Shown piece by piece: positions 20,327 to 33,380 of a stretch of DNA of 64,000 nucleotides (positions are counted from its first letter, which is position 1; every line of letters starts with the position of its first letter). This stretch comes from Triops longicaudatus. Lineage: Eukaryota > Arthropoda > Branchiopoda > Notostraca > Triopsidae. The DNA lies in assembly GCA_022885665.1 (NCBI GenBank), contig JAGQDJ010000110.1, positions 1 through 64,000 of the forward strand. The letters run 5' to 3'. Under the pieces are notes generated by a model. That model searched no databases. It saw only the letters and a program-made list of their open reading frames with translations, and had not been told where the DNA came from. The translations under genes and the position numbers were made by a program.

Positions 20327-22111
20327 ATGGCGTTGTTGTCTTCAGTAACTCTTTTGTTTGGTGCTTATATACTTTTGCGGCTGGTGGACCGTTATATAAA
20401 GGTGTAGTATTCTTTCATCAGTACTCTGTTAGCTAATGTAAATAAACCTTCCTTTCCGTTATTATGAAGGCAAAATGGTCAGCAAAATATCGTGGCTTTT
20501 TGCAAGACACTGGACTGGATGTGTCCATTGTGCACTGCCATGTTTCATGGACAACAACCAGATTAAATAGGTTATGGCCAGCCATTGTCCACGTAAAGCC
20601 TAAGCTCTGGGATATGTGGTTTTCAGTCGGAACTTGGATCACGGTTTCTTTAATGCTTCCTTCACTTTTTCTGCTTGCGAATAACTTGTGGACTGTTATG
20701 CGAAATTATTGGGTTCCTGTTGTGTCTGCCGAAGATCGTACCGCTTTCCATCAACCCATCCTACAACCTATGGTAAAGTCTTGGTTTGCCACCAGTAGTT
20801 GAACTTAATCGACTTACTTACTTACAGATTCCTGGCATAAATGTACCTGTGACTCAGCTCCCAATCATATTGTTTGCCTTACTGGTTTGCAGCGTAATTC
20901 ATGAAGCAGGTCATGCCATAGCCGCTGCTAAGTAAGTTCTTTTTAAGCATATTTTATATTAATTAGCTTTGTACTGTCGTTTATTCATTAGGGAAGGAAT
21001 TCCTGTGCTGGGTTGCGGTATTTTGGTTTTAGTTTTCCTACCGGCTGCATTTGTGTCTTTGCCCACTGTTGAAGTGACCAGTTTACCTCCAGTTAAACAA
21101 TTGCGAATATATGCTGCTGGGATTTGGCACAATTTGGTACTAATCGCACTTGGAATGGCTCTCCTCCCTGTCTTCGCGTCCATAGCAGGTTTGTTCTACA
21201 CCGAACATCTTGGACATGTGGTCTACTATGTGAAGGAAGTACGTCAGACAACCGGTTATTGAAGGCAATTCTTTATCGGAAACCGTTTGTCTTTTACCCA
21301 GGGGTCAAGTTTGCTCGGGCCACGTGGCTTACTCGTGGGTGATGTTGTCACACACATCAATGGCTGTGACACGAAATCGCCGGACACGTGGAAGTCATGT
21401 CTTTCGCAAGCACACAATTCCTCCCAAACGTACTGCTTATCGTCTACTGCGTTAGAAACCCTGAAAGCCAAGAACGGAAACTTAACAAATGTTCGAAATT
21501 CTACATGCTGTCCGGAAAATGATCCCTCAAGAATATGCTTTTCTGTGCAAGAAACAGTTTCTTCTACAAAGGTAATCTCATTTCCTATGTCTTCTTGTCG
21601 TCTAACTTAAGGTTCTGCTTAGTTTCTCCAGTGCTGGGCTGCGCGTCAAGTTATTGAACTTGCGGATTACCGCTATAGTTGTTACGCCAATTCAACTTGT
21701 CCGTATTGCGCCAGTCCAATTTTAGAAGAATATGAACAACTTTTTGTACTTCAGCGACGGTGGTCAAACGGTACTGTCGCTCCTGCGGTCCTTTACATCG
21801 GATTGGCCAATGACATATGGAGCGAAACACTCGTCAGCCCGTATATTAGCAAATGGAGTTTGCTCCCCACGTGGTTGCCTGCGTGTTTAGGAAGAATAAT
21901 ACGCTATCTTATCATTCTGTCTGGAGGTTTAGCTTTGCTAAATATTGTCCCATGTCCCGGTTTAGATGGACAGCACATGACCTCAGCTCTTATAAATGTT
22001 TTTATGCTCCAGCCTTCGCCTTACAAATCGCTAGTTAAAAAGGCTATTTTAGGCGTTGGAACCATTTTGTTATGTTCTAGTCTTGTATTGGGATTGTTGG
22101 AAATTTTCTGA
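20327..22111 (+). CDS. MBTPS2: Membrane-bound site-2 zinc metalloprotease (six exons)
   Basis: Exons 20327-20401, 20470-20772, 20828-20931, 20992-21238, 21302-21571 and 21632-22111 join to 492 aa (human about 519). The enzyme cuts transmembrane segments of SREBP- and ATF6-type factors in the Golgi after site-1 cleavage. The zinc site VIHEAGH gives His151, Glu152 and His155. The second metal-ligand motif LLNIVPCPGLDGQ places Asp at residue 445. Between them lie KQLRIYAAGIWHN (family signature), the PDZ-like GPRGLLVGDVVTHINGC and a cysteine-rich luminal region. Several hydrophobic helices flank the motifs. It lacks the long serine run of the vertebrate protein. Introns are 68, 55, 60, 63 and 60 bp. 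All active-site residues are present. It is followed after 221 bp by the acid phosphatase gene on the same strand. Confidence 0.95.
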
Positions 22112-22332
22112 TGCCGTATATTTTACTACGAAGACTTTTGTACATAAAATGTAACATTTACGACGGAAAATGGGCTTCTATTTAGCTTTGGACGCCATCT
22201 AGGCACATCTTATGCAGGCTTATCTCATCCGCCCCTTCGTCGTGGGCTCTTCGCTTGGCTTGTGGGTTTCTCAGTGCTGTGCTGTTTACTACGAAGCACA
22301 CAAGACGGGCTCGGTTCTTACTTTAAGGGGAA

Positions 22333-23996
22333 ATGAAGCATTTCCCTTTTTTAGTACTTATTCTTCTAGTTGTGAAGACTGTAAGACTCGAACCTACTGT
22401 GCAAAATGAAGTTGGAGACTCCGTTTCTACCCTAAAGCTCTTACATGTCGTAAGTATCCGTCACATCCACTGGGACGAGTAATGCATACCAATGTCCTTG
22501 TAGCTCTTTCGCCATGGAGATAGAACACCCATAAGAACCTACCCATCGGACCCTTACAAAGACCCCAAATTTTGGCCAGTGGCGTGGGGACAGCTTACTA
22601 ACGTAAGGCATAACTAAGAATTTTTTTTCTAAAGTGAAAGTTCCCTTAAATAAAAACTACAATATATTTTTATGAAACAGGCTGGAAAGTCGCGACATTA
22701 TGGTTTAGGGCAATGGGTTCGTGCACGCTATTCTTCCTTTCTACCTGTACCATACAGCCCAGATGTTGTACAAGTTCGGAGCACTGATGTCGATCGAACC
22801 TTAATGAGTGCTATGAGCCACTTAGCGGGTTTGTACCCACCATCTGGAGATCAAGTTTGGAATCCAAATATTCCGTGGCAACCCATTCCAGTACATACGC
22901 GACCCGAAAGCGAAGACTACGTAAGTTTGTAGAGATGGTTTTAACTGGGTCGTGATTTTCTTTTTTCTTTGCAATAGGCTTTGCGTTTAGAGTCAACTTG
23001 TCCAGCTTACGATGATTTAGTTCGAGAATTCAACCAATCCCCGTTTATGAAAAAACTTAACGAAGATTACGCGGACCTGTACAAAATTCTGACAAACTAT
23101 ACAGGTTATGAAGTCAAGCACCCCGAAGATGTCGAATATCTGTATGATACGCTGTTTATTGAGGTAGTTATATATTGTTCTTGTATTGGCAAAATGCAAC
23201 TTTTCTAATTTTATAGACGCGATTCAACTATACTTTACCTGCTTGGGCTTCACCATTAATGCCCCGCATGAAAGCTTTGTCTGATCTAAATTTTGGTCTC
23301 AAAGCTTACACAACCGAGATGCAAAAGCTGAAAGGGGGTATTTTCTAAAACTAAAGCTTTCAAGGTTTCCATGTTAAACTAATAGGAGTGTTTATTCCTA
23401 GGTCCCCTTGTTCAGGAAATTGTACAGCACTTTGATTCATTTGTAAACGGAACTTTGCCAAAGGACCGCAAGTTTTACATCTACTCAGCTCATGACGTAA
23501 CTGTATCCATGCTTTTGTCTGCCTTGGGGATTTACAATGGCATACAACCTCCTTACGCTTCTTTGGTGATGCTAGAACTTCACCAAATGCCGAATAATGG
23601 GCAGTACTTCGTGAAGGTAAGATTCAATAGCCGTAAGATTGTGGTGTCCTTTGCCATTACATGCACTTAATATTCCAGATCCTGTATAAAAACAGCACAG
23701 AAGAGCACTATCCACCTTTTGTCCTATCTTTACCGAATTGCACTGCCGAATGTGACCTGGACAAATTTAAATTGCTAACAGCCCCAGTTCGAGTACCGGA
23801 TATCGTAGCTGCTTGTGGAGGGGGACCGGACCCTCAACCTTGGTTCCCTGTTCTCCCTACACCTGTTCTAGCCACATTAATAACTCTCTGCTTCGCCGGT
23901 GCCGTTATTTTGGCTATGGCTTTGTCCGTTTCATGGATTTGGCTACGCAATAGGCGCACGCATGGTTTTGAGTATTTTACGGTTCAAGCTGACTAA
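22333..23996 (+). CDS. Lysosomal-type histidine acid phosphatase, type-I membrane protein (seven exons)
   Basis: Exons 22333-22449, 22504-22602, 22681-22920, 22978-23163, 23217-23337, 23402-23616 and 23679-23996 join to 431 aa, close to the roughly 423 aa of human ACP2. A signal peptide (MKHFPFLVLILLVVKTV) precedes the catalytic motif RHGDRTP at 42-48, whose His43 forms the phosphohistidine. The proton-donor motif SAHDVT has His285-Asp286. DPYKDPKFWPVAWGQLT and the N-terminal GQ(W)VR region are typical of the ACP2/ACPT/prostatic family. A single helix (about 389-415) is followed by a short basic tail with YFTV at 425-428, a YxxPhi sorting signal as in lysosomal acid phosphatase. It should hydrolyse phosphomonoesters in the endolysosome. 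Introns are 53-78 bp. An AATAAA lies at 24135-24140. Confidence 0.92.
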
Positions 23997-24134
23997 AAAA
24001 TTATTGTGCAGTTAGTATTGAGCACAATTAATATTTTTTACAAGGGAGAAATTTTAACTATATCAGGAGATGTCTTTCAATTCAGGGTTAGTAGTGGAAC
24101 AACTGCACACAACCACTACTGATGGATAATTTTT

Positions 24135-24140
24135 AATAAA
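24135..24140 (+). terminator. Candidate polyadenylation signal for the acid phosphatase gene
   Basis: AATAAA 139 bp past the stop codon; a second AATAAA occurs about 230 bp further on. Assigned by position and hexamer only. Confidence 0.45.
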
Positions 24141-24889
24141 TTAGTGAGGTCTTATTTTCCGAAAAGTATTTTAACTGGTATTTTTTTTTAGACCCATTCA
24201 AATTACCCATTTTTATCACCTGGATTTCAGTGTGATCTTCAGAATATCCCGTGAGCAAATATGGGTTATTTTCGTGTCATGCCTTTACACTTCGGACGTG
24301 GTTAATAAGCTTGTGAGAGTATGAAAAGTCCACTTTCAAGAGTCTTATTACATGCGATAAAGAATAAAAAGTTTGCTGTTGAGTTCTTAGCATGATTTAA
24401 ACTACTTCAAACCTACAAATTCCTTCATCCGCGTGTCTTCGCTACTTGAGAAAAGGCCGTCACGTGTACGTAATCTGTGTGAAAACTGTTTTAGGCGTCA
24501 ACGCCAATTACAAATAATGCAACGTTTCGGAACCTATACCAAACTGGCCCCCATTGAAAAGTGGTAAGTATGGGCCAGTATGAGAAAATAATGAATGCAT
24601 GGAGCCAAGTTACTGGCTAAATTAGAAACCTCAAGTAAATTCGCTAGATTTGTGTGCTGAAGCTTACGTTTCCTTTTTCCGCTTTACCTGCCAAAAGTTA
24701 CGCACAGGTTGGATTGGAGAAAGCGGTGACTTTGACAAAGCAACACAAACTTAGTTCCATAGACGTATAGAATATGAATCACAAGTGTAATGGCCAAGGT
24801 TATTGGTTATTCTTAAAAAAATTTGTCCTGTATCTCATCTCAACCAGGCATAATCAGTAATTCATTTTTGCGCTTCTTAATAAGTCAGA

Positions 24890-25150
24890 AAGCTTAGCGG
24901 TCAAAGGCCCTACACTGTAATCATGAGATTCTGGGTTTGACTCGCAATAGAGTCATTGTTTTCTTCCAAGAAAATAAAAAAAATAAAATAAAAAAACTAT
25001 TCTGTTTCCTATGCTGAGTTCTACAATGATTGATAATTCGAACTAATTTCGAAAATATTGAGGCATCGTAGGAAGCGGCATGGGAAACAGAACAGGAACA
25101 TAGAAAGGGCGGACGGGCGCCTCGTAAGTATGATACTATCCTGGAACACT
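24890..25150 (+). mobile_element. tRNA-derived SINE-like element, copy B
   Basis: The head contains TTAGCGGTCAAAGGCC (from 24894) and a degenerate box B GGTTTGACTCG at 24934-24944. The distance from the AGCGG core to box B equals that in copy A at 19.4 kb. An A-rich stretch follows. The last ~70 bp (GAAGCGGCATGGGAAACAGA... to about 25145) match the end of copy A at roughly 70% identity by eye, in the same orientation and without a gap. The decayed box B implies an old, inactive copy. Confidence 0.5.
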
Positions 25151-28100
25151 ACAAACGGCGCCACTGAATACGACTCAACAATTGTCAAAAGTTTTGCGAC
25201 ACTAAAATGTTTTAACGTTTGCGTGCACAGCACCGACGAGCTTTTATTTTTTCAAAAAGCCAGTGAAATTAGTGAAAACTGTGAACATATTTTTTCTTCA
25301 TTTTGACATGTTTACATTTGAATCCTTGAGGCTGAGCACTCAGAGGATTATTGTGCGGTTTATGCCGTACACAAAAACCATTTAACACTATTTTCGGGTA
25401 CTCAACGTAAACGTAACAATGAAAACATTAAGACCTTTTTCTTCTAAAAAAAGCCACAAATTCAGTTTTTTTTATTTATTTCCTCACGTAAACTTTACTT
25501 TCATCGAAAAACTTTCCCCATGTGACCTTCGTCGCGCTTAAGAAGTGTGTGATTTTTATCCATTCCAAAAAATTATATAGTTCATTATTTATCATTTCTG
25601 TAATGTTTGTCTGACGCGTCAAGTGTCTTTTCGTTCCTTTACATTTTTTTTACGCGGTATTTCTCGCGAAAACAGTAAAGCATGTAAACCGGCGGAAAAT
25701 TGTAACCTTTTACTCACACAGTTCGAAAGGAGGAATTTCGGCCTGAAAGTGAACTGACTTATCCTTTAGCTTATCAATTAAGAGTGACATAGAACCGAAA
25801 ATGAAGCTGATGTAAAATATGTTTGAAACAACCAAAAACACAGGAAGCAATACTGTGAAGCGAACTTACATGTTCACGCCTCAACTGCAAACTCTTACGC
25901 TCAGCATCCAGAAGCTGTTTGTGGTTAGCATTAACCCAGGAGGCGTGAAACGTCTTTCCACGAATTCCTCCGCCTACAAATGTGACACGGAAATAGCGTG
26001 GTCCACCTGTGCAGAAAATAAGCAGTCTGTCGTCATAGAAAACGGTGAAGGGGTTCTAATATTGGTTAATAAAACAATGGCAGTCTTTCGTGGAAATCAT
26101 GAGCATCCAGCTGGGGTTCCGCCACTGTAAAAGGAAATGAATAGTAAAGTATTCATCTGGTAAACTGTGCGAAGCAACAAAATCCGCTCAACCCTATTAT
26201 CTACTTGCAAATCCACTAAGTCATGCTTTATTGAAAAGAGAACGAAAGGGTTTTCTTCTATTTCCAAAACTCATTTCTCTACCACTATGCATTCCGTCAA
26301 TCGTTTTTTTGTCCGTTGCGTTTTACCTTTTGTCATTTTTTGAGCCATTTCCTTCTGCTACTTACTGCGTGCCTTCTCTTGACTGCAATGTTGCCAAAGG
26401 AGCTGAAAAAGGGAGGCTTCCAAGTCAGAAACGAGAATACAATGATAGCCAATTAGCGCCAAGGTTTGTATGAGTACCATTGTCTGCATTTTAGCTCTTA
26501 TAACGAGGGCAGCTACCGTAGAAACCTTTGAAGCATATTTCAAAAGACAATAAATAGAATAGAATAGCTTACGGAAAAGAAATCACAAAAAAGTGAGGCG
26601 AAGCAGACAGCATGACAGAGGAAGAAAAAGCTTCAGCTTCTTTTTACAGGTCTTTTTCCTTCAAGGATGGCTTTAGCTATGCCTCCCGCCTCAACCAGAA
26701 TATTTGTTTAATAAATTCCACGAAAAAATATAATAGGATATGACGCAAGCTTACCACTGAAAAAGAAAAGTCTTTTTGTTGGGTGACATTATAGACCTCT
26801 CGACTCCATGACAATCTTCTTCTTTTCATCTTACCCCGGACCCACTGTTGAAACGCGCTCTTCGACGAATCCATATGCATAATCTCTCAATTTAAAGTAC
26901 CTCAGCTGGAACCGAACCTGAAACATCTTTCATGTGCAAGCTCGAATAATTTTACGTCAAACTTAACTTTTGCAGAGCTGCTTCGCAGAGTAGACCTTTA
27001 TATCAACAATGAAAAAACATACATATGAAAAAATAAGACAAGAAAATCTCCCATAGAAAGATTATTAGATAAGCGCTTTCTATGCGGCCAATCTGATTTA
27101 GTAGAACGTCAAAACCTGCTTTAGTGAGCTAACAAGAAAATGTTCAATTAAGAAAAGCCACTTCAGCATTTATCTCGTTTTGTTACACGTGATGGAAGTG
27201 ACGTGGCGTGTCTAATGGCATGTCCATGTCAAGTTTGGTTTAGAATGTTCCAGATCAAGACGATTAAACCCGTTAGACGAACCTTTCGCTGACTGTAGAT
27301 CTTGCCTGTTCATCATATGATGGAGCCAAAAATTTCAATCAAACGTGAACTCAACCTTACAAGTTTCCTGTTTGAAGTGCCAGCACAACTATTCTTTGAA
27401 GTTTCATTCTTCACGAGGAATGCGCTGTACAGTACACTTTTTATATTTCGGCTTTCCTATTTTTTTACGTTAGTTTCTTGAAAACTTGACTAGGCGTTTT
27501 GTAGTAACACTTTGATAAATACATTCATACTCTTGTCCTGATGTCTCTTATTTTCTATTTTTACTTCTTTTCCATTGTAAGACTTAGGTTTGTGATTTAA
27601 TTCCTTTAATTTGGCTGCGAGCTAGAGTTCACACGAACACAAACTGAATCATATAGTTATTTTCCTTATCTATTTTAGAATTTACTATTAATGAACCGCT
27701 GGGGGTAATTTGTACAAACATTCTGAGCTGGCCTGTCCTGTTCATAATAACAAACACAATAATTACGTCGAGTAGTACGAAACAAGCGATCAATCATCGT
27801 CTCACATAATCACAGACCGTGTAATAACCGTAAAAATTGATTTGCGGAGCAAGATGGTTTATTATACAAAACAGTTCCCCAACTTGCTCATATAACTCAA
27901 CATCAATATTTATTTATCCAACTGAAAGAATTATCCAACACGCTTTTTAATATAGGAAATTCTAACAGGAATTCTAAAAGTCTTCAATATAGATAAAGGA
28001 AATTTACTTACTAAAGCAACAGAAGATATTTGTCCAACAAATACTTTAACAGTTTCAAAACTGCACCTAAAACACAACGAAAACTATAGTAGTGTCCAAT

Positions 28101-31100
28101 TATCAACGTTGTATCTCACCCCATAATCAAATCGCATTGCTACAAATCGTCGTTGTGCACACACTTACCCCCTGTGTGAACACTAACCCCCGCCTCTTTC
28201 CAATTTCAATAAAGAAGTTGGAGCGCTCCTTTTCTAGCAAGAATTCCGTAAGCGTCCTCTTCTACAGAAACCTACGTCCTATTGCCGTAGTTCAGAAGAC
28301 GAGTAAATAGACTCAGAACTTGGATAAAGGTGGCCGCTGTGGCGGGATCCATTTTATAATTGGAACTCTAAAAGGAAACTGCGACGCAATTCCCCACAGG
28401 AGTCCGGCCATGGTCTGGCGAGTGCGAAATGTAAATGAAAGAGTTGAATGTTTGCACAATTGTGAAAGGCGGGAATGGGATAGGAGAAGCAATCTGCTGT
28501 AAACGATTCCGCCACTGCTGGCAATGACAATGCGTCTCTGGGGTATATAATCAAGGCGGGCAAATAAGAAACCGGATGGCGAAACCCACTTCCACAGCTT
28601 CACTACACTATTATTTTACTTCTTTACCGAGTCCAGTGTGTACAAACGCTATTCTTCGCACCTCCCTCTCTTACCTCCTCCTCCCTCTTCCTCCTCACCG
28701 TCTCTCTCACTCTCTGTTTAATCCTATCAAGAGAAAATGATGCTTTTACTTTCCGCGGCGCGAAACGTACCTCCGTAGATTTATGTGAGTAAAGCACGGC
28801 TGCGAAGATTTGCATGCAACTCGACAAAGCTTTTCAGGCTACGAGGACTCAAGTTCCTCGCAATCCCCTCAACGAGATAGGCAAAGAGGTCTCCGGGGAC
28901 GGTTCAACCTGGTGCTCGAAACCCTGGGATACCAGCTTCCAATTTTCTATGTCTGTGTATTAACAAGGTGTCTCACTCATCTTCAACGAACTCTTACACA
29001 GAAAAGAGAATTGGTGCTAAAAATGCTCAAAAACTCTTACTCACCAAAGAAATTAATTAAGGAAAGTAGGACCGCCCTTCTCCGAGCATAATGACTTGCG
29101 AAAAAAGCAGCTATGTTTAGGACAAAATACCTTTCGGGGTTGACGAACAAGTTCGTTAATTTTAATGGTTCAACAGCAGATTAGCTTTTAAACAAATTGA
29201 CACCCCCTTACTCGAAAATACACATTCCTCCTCGGAAAGCTTTTGAAAAAAGAAAACACACTCTAAGTATTTCTAAGATGAAGACTTCAAAGCATATTCA
29301 TACCCAGCAAAGAAAAGTTACAAGAAAAAAGAAGCATACAGCAAACAGAAGCATTCAGTAGTCAGCAGGGTGCGCACTTAAATACCATGTTTCAAGACTG
29401 GAATACAGACCTATGATCCCTCGAACTTGGTTGCTTGCATGTTCCATCAATAACCCACTTTTCAATCTTACAGTTTCGTGGGGAACTTCAGGTCCCATTT
29501 TTTTTTTCATTGTTATTTGCCCCAAAATATTGAACCTTGCAAAAGACTAACAATAGTCCCGTATCATTATCTTGTCGAGAGGAATTTGGCCTTATTGGAA
29601 ACGAGGCAGGAGCAACAGCAAGTTCGATGAAAACATCTTTTCATAATGTTGATGTTATTCTTATTATACCCTGCGAGCAAACAAGATCAGTTTTCCTAGC
29701 TTTGAGGCCAAAAGGCTTCTTGCCTTCTGCGTATTTTGGGGGAGGCTGCCCAAGGAGGGCGGGGAGGTTGATACAGAAATAATGATTGGGCTCCTTTTTT
29801 CCCGAAAAATGCAACTTAAAAAAAAAATCCATACGTTCATAAAAAAAGAGAGGGAAATGCAGAGGATCCGCGAATTGAAGTCACAAGGATGTGGAGAAGC
29901 AAGCCTTGTTATTATTGGAGATTGCTTTTCATCTTTTGTGATCGACACAGCAATCTTCCCAGATCGTGAAATGGATGAGTTTTCCTGACTGCTGCTGCCT
30001 AAACCGACGAACTGTCATTTTATTCCTTTGACTGGCTGGGTTGCTCCCGTTCCCAGCCCACTCCATAATACTTACTAGATTCCCGTCCTGCATATTCTCT
30101 AAAAAGAAAACACACCAGAGGGGAGGAAAAAGGGGGAGGAGGAAGTCCTTTGGCTGGGTTTTGGATTGGGAGCAAACTTCGCTTTATTTGTATTTTTTTT
30201 TCTACATTCTACGTTTTTACCTTTGTGAAGAGAGATCCAAATAACATTCTGCATTGAATGCTCTCCTTCACAAGGGGGTTAAACATCCACATTTCGGGAT
30301 GACAATGCACCGTCTCATTTAGGAACGTCCTATTGTTCCCTACGGAGTTTCAAAAGCAGAAAGCATCAGGCCTTCAATAAGCAAATGGAGTGGTAAATGA
30401 GGGCAAGCAACTGGAACTTCCAACTTCGCTTCCCTTAATATAACTACGAGTCCATTTCAACACCCCCACACCCCTCCCTTCTTCTGAAATTTAGCAAAGC
30501 ATGGGATGTATCTTTGGTTTTGAAGACAACCTTTGTCTCTTCTGTGCGTCAGCTCTTTGGGATTCGCTAATTAAAAGTCCTTTTCATATTTGCTCCGGGA
30601 ACCGTGGATCGAAAGATTCAATACCAACCCCTCAAATTTATTTTTCGGGACGTAACTGCTACACTCATCAAATATGAACATTACAGATTTGATTGGTTAA
30701 AGACGTAAGCGCTCCCGGTGCTTCGGTAAACGAGATCCGGAAGGAAACCTTTTCTAGAACCCTAACGTTCCAGATTTTTTTTTCAGTGTGTTTGGGGGTG
30801 GTGGGTAAACAAAAGCTGAAGCATAGATCGTTTTTCAGTACCCAGTATATCACCCGGAAAAAGCTGCATAACAGAATCTTCTCTTGGAAAACCTTTTGGC
30901 TTTGGCTTGTGGAGTGCGTTCTTCGTTTATTTCCCAATCACAATAGCCAAATCCATTTTCGGGTGGGGGTAAGAAAAAAAAAGAGGAATGGAAAAATACT
31001 TTACTTACTCGTCTAGGAAAGTTATTATTCAACCCTCAAACCGAATTCATTTATCACTGTGCGAAGCAAAAGAAGATGGCGAACAACAGGATGGCGCTGA

Positions 31101-33247
31101 GGGGGTAAAAAGCTTGACGCTTTTCAGTTTTTTCTTTTTATTTCCATCTGGGCGCCTAACGCATGTAGGAGAAGAGACAGAGCCTGAAAAGCGCAGCAGA
31201 CCGCTGCCAGTGCCCGGGAATCAATTACCGGTGCATAATTAATTATCCTTCTTTTCGCCAACAATGAAACCCGAGAGCTTCACGTGTTGTGTTCTACATG
31301 CACAAGGAGTTTTCAGAGCTGAAAGCGGGCTTCCTTTATGCTTTTCAATCTCGCTTTTACTACGCTGTAATAGAAGTAGCCATTTTGTGTGAACACATAA
31401 GATTGCCCCGTTCCTTACAAAACGACATTCAACAATTGACGACTGTTGACAAAGTTTTTCTCTTGTTCCTTTTCGCTGGTGCAAAGCAACGTACCCCGAG
31501 AGTATTATCGAACAAAAACACCTGAATGCTTTTCTTACAGGGAAAGGGAGAAAAGGCATATAAGTAAACGCTCGTATTCCTGTTCGAAGTTGTTGGGAAC
31601 AAAAATTTGGGGAGGGCCGATATCGACACCTCAATGACTTTCCGGCCTGCCGATGTTTGTCGCATATTGTAAGCTTCATTGTTTGATATAAAAGAAGGGT
31701 CGTTGTAGGCAAGAATGGAAGTCAAGTTAAGCTTTGTAGCTGGAAAAGGTGATATTGTGCTGAAGAAGCCAGTAAAAGCTAAGAATAAAGGGTGTCCGAA
31801 TGGAAGCCAGGGTTCGAGTCGTAAAATGGCAAACTCTCCAGCTTCACACTGAATAAGAAATACTTTTAACGCCCTTATGCGTTTCCAGGATATCCCAAGT
31901 GACAAAAGGCGAATCAAGCCTAGAATTTTCAAGGGGGTCTCCATTGTGAAGGCCCACCTTTTACCTGCATCCAGCTGTTATGCATACACAATGGGGTTTT
32001 TAAGATAGGGGGATGAGGCTGTTAAATGTGTGGAGCTGTGTATATCTCTCTACATGAATGCCTAAGCCGTGGGAAATTTTAAGTCTCGGAACTAGTGTCA
32101 AACCTTTCTATTAGCCACGCAATAACAGGACGTACAACACATGTTAAGTTTCCTCGTACTCATAGGTTTGCAACCGCTGACGAACATGGGGTATGCAATT
32201 CTTGCGGATTGTCCGGCAACAAACGAGTTGCAATACACGGTGTAGCCAGGGGAGTCCACTCATTGCAGCCAGGATCAAATCACTACTTGTTTCAGTACAA
32301 ATGCCCCTAGTTATTGATATCAACAAAAAAGGGTATAAAGGTTAACCGGTGAACCATCAACGATCACATTAGTAACCCCTTTTAAGTGGCTTTTGTAGTG
32401 CTAAAGGAAGACCACCCTCTCGTGGTGTGGTAGTGCTTTGGCCTTCTATCTCCCCAGCTATCAAGTGCTATCGGTTTTTCTCTTCTTTTTAGCGGGGGAT
32501 AGTCGAAGGACCCTCTCTAGTCTTTACGTGTATCTAAGGATGGGATCTGGTGGATAATGCTTCGATATGCTCTATTATAATAGGGTAATGGTTTATGATG
32601 GAGCGACATGGTTAAAAAGCTCTTGTTTGTGTGCCAATAAGGAGATGCTGTTTACTATCATTGCTGTCACGGGAAAAGGGATGAGATTCAGTTTGGCGGC
32701 CGTACAATGTGAAAGAACGAATGGCCGTTACGAAGTGAGTCGCGCACCCCGGATTGCATATGCCACCTTTCCGACTACGGAGTTGTCGAACATTTCTGAG
32801 AAAAAAGAAGGCAGAGACGTGACGGCGGTGTGTGGGCAATGCTACAATAGGCTGCCCAAGCACAGTCAAAAAGCTTCTTTGGAAAGTCTGAAAGCCTCAT
32901 CTATGGGACGTCAACTGCTGACGGTATGTGGCTTTTGTGGAACCACTTATGCCACAATGCTTCACTGGCAACCCACAATAGAACCTTTTCCCTATCTATT
33001 AGATTTTTGCTTATTTAAAAAATAATGAAAGAAAGCTTCACTACTCCACCCTAGTTGCCTTCTTTTTGGAACAAGCTAAAATGCGTGCGCGTAAGTTCGC
33101 ATTGATGTAAACAGAATTCGCAAAGAATAAAGCTCATGATTTCTGCGAACTACTCGTAAACTGCGGACACTGAATAGTATCCGAAAATTTGACTCACCGG
33201 AAGTTATAATGCGTCATAGTATACTGCTCATTTTTCGCCGGTCTGTC

Positions 33248-33380
<133 letters not shown>

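Noticed and set aside
25819..26130. 103-codon ORF with ATG on plus
   Set aside because: No domain, signal peptide, flanking exons or promoter seen; length is within chance expectation for this window.
28810..29091. 93-codon ORF with a nearby acceptor and donor
   Set aside because: No ATG at its start, no known family, and splice-like sites are common; not enough to call a gene.
31805..31825. T-arm-like AGGGTTCGAGTC
   Set aside because: No matching box A or acceptor stem at tRNA distance.
32567..33025. 152-codon ORF on plus
   Set aside because: Comparatively long, but its composition is not protein-like, no motif is recognisable and a second long frame overlaps on the opposite strand.
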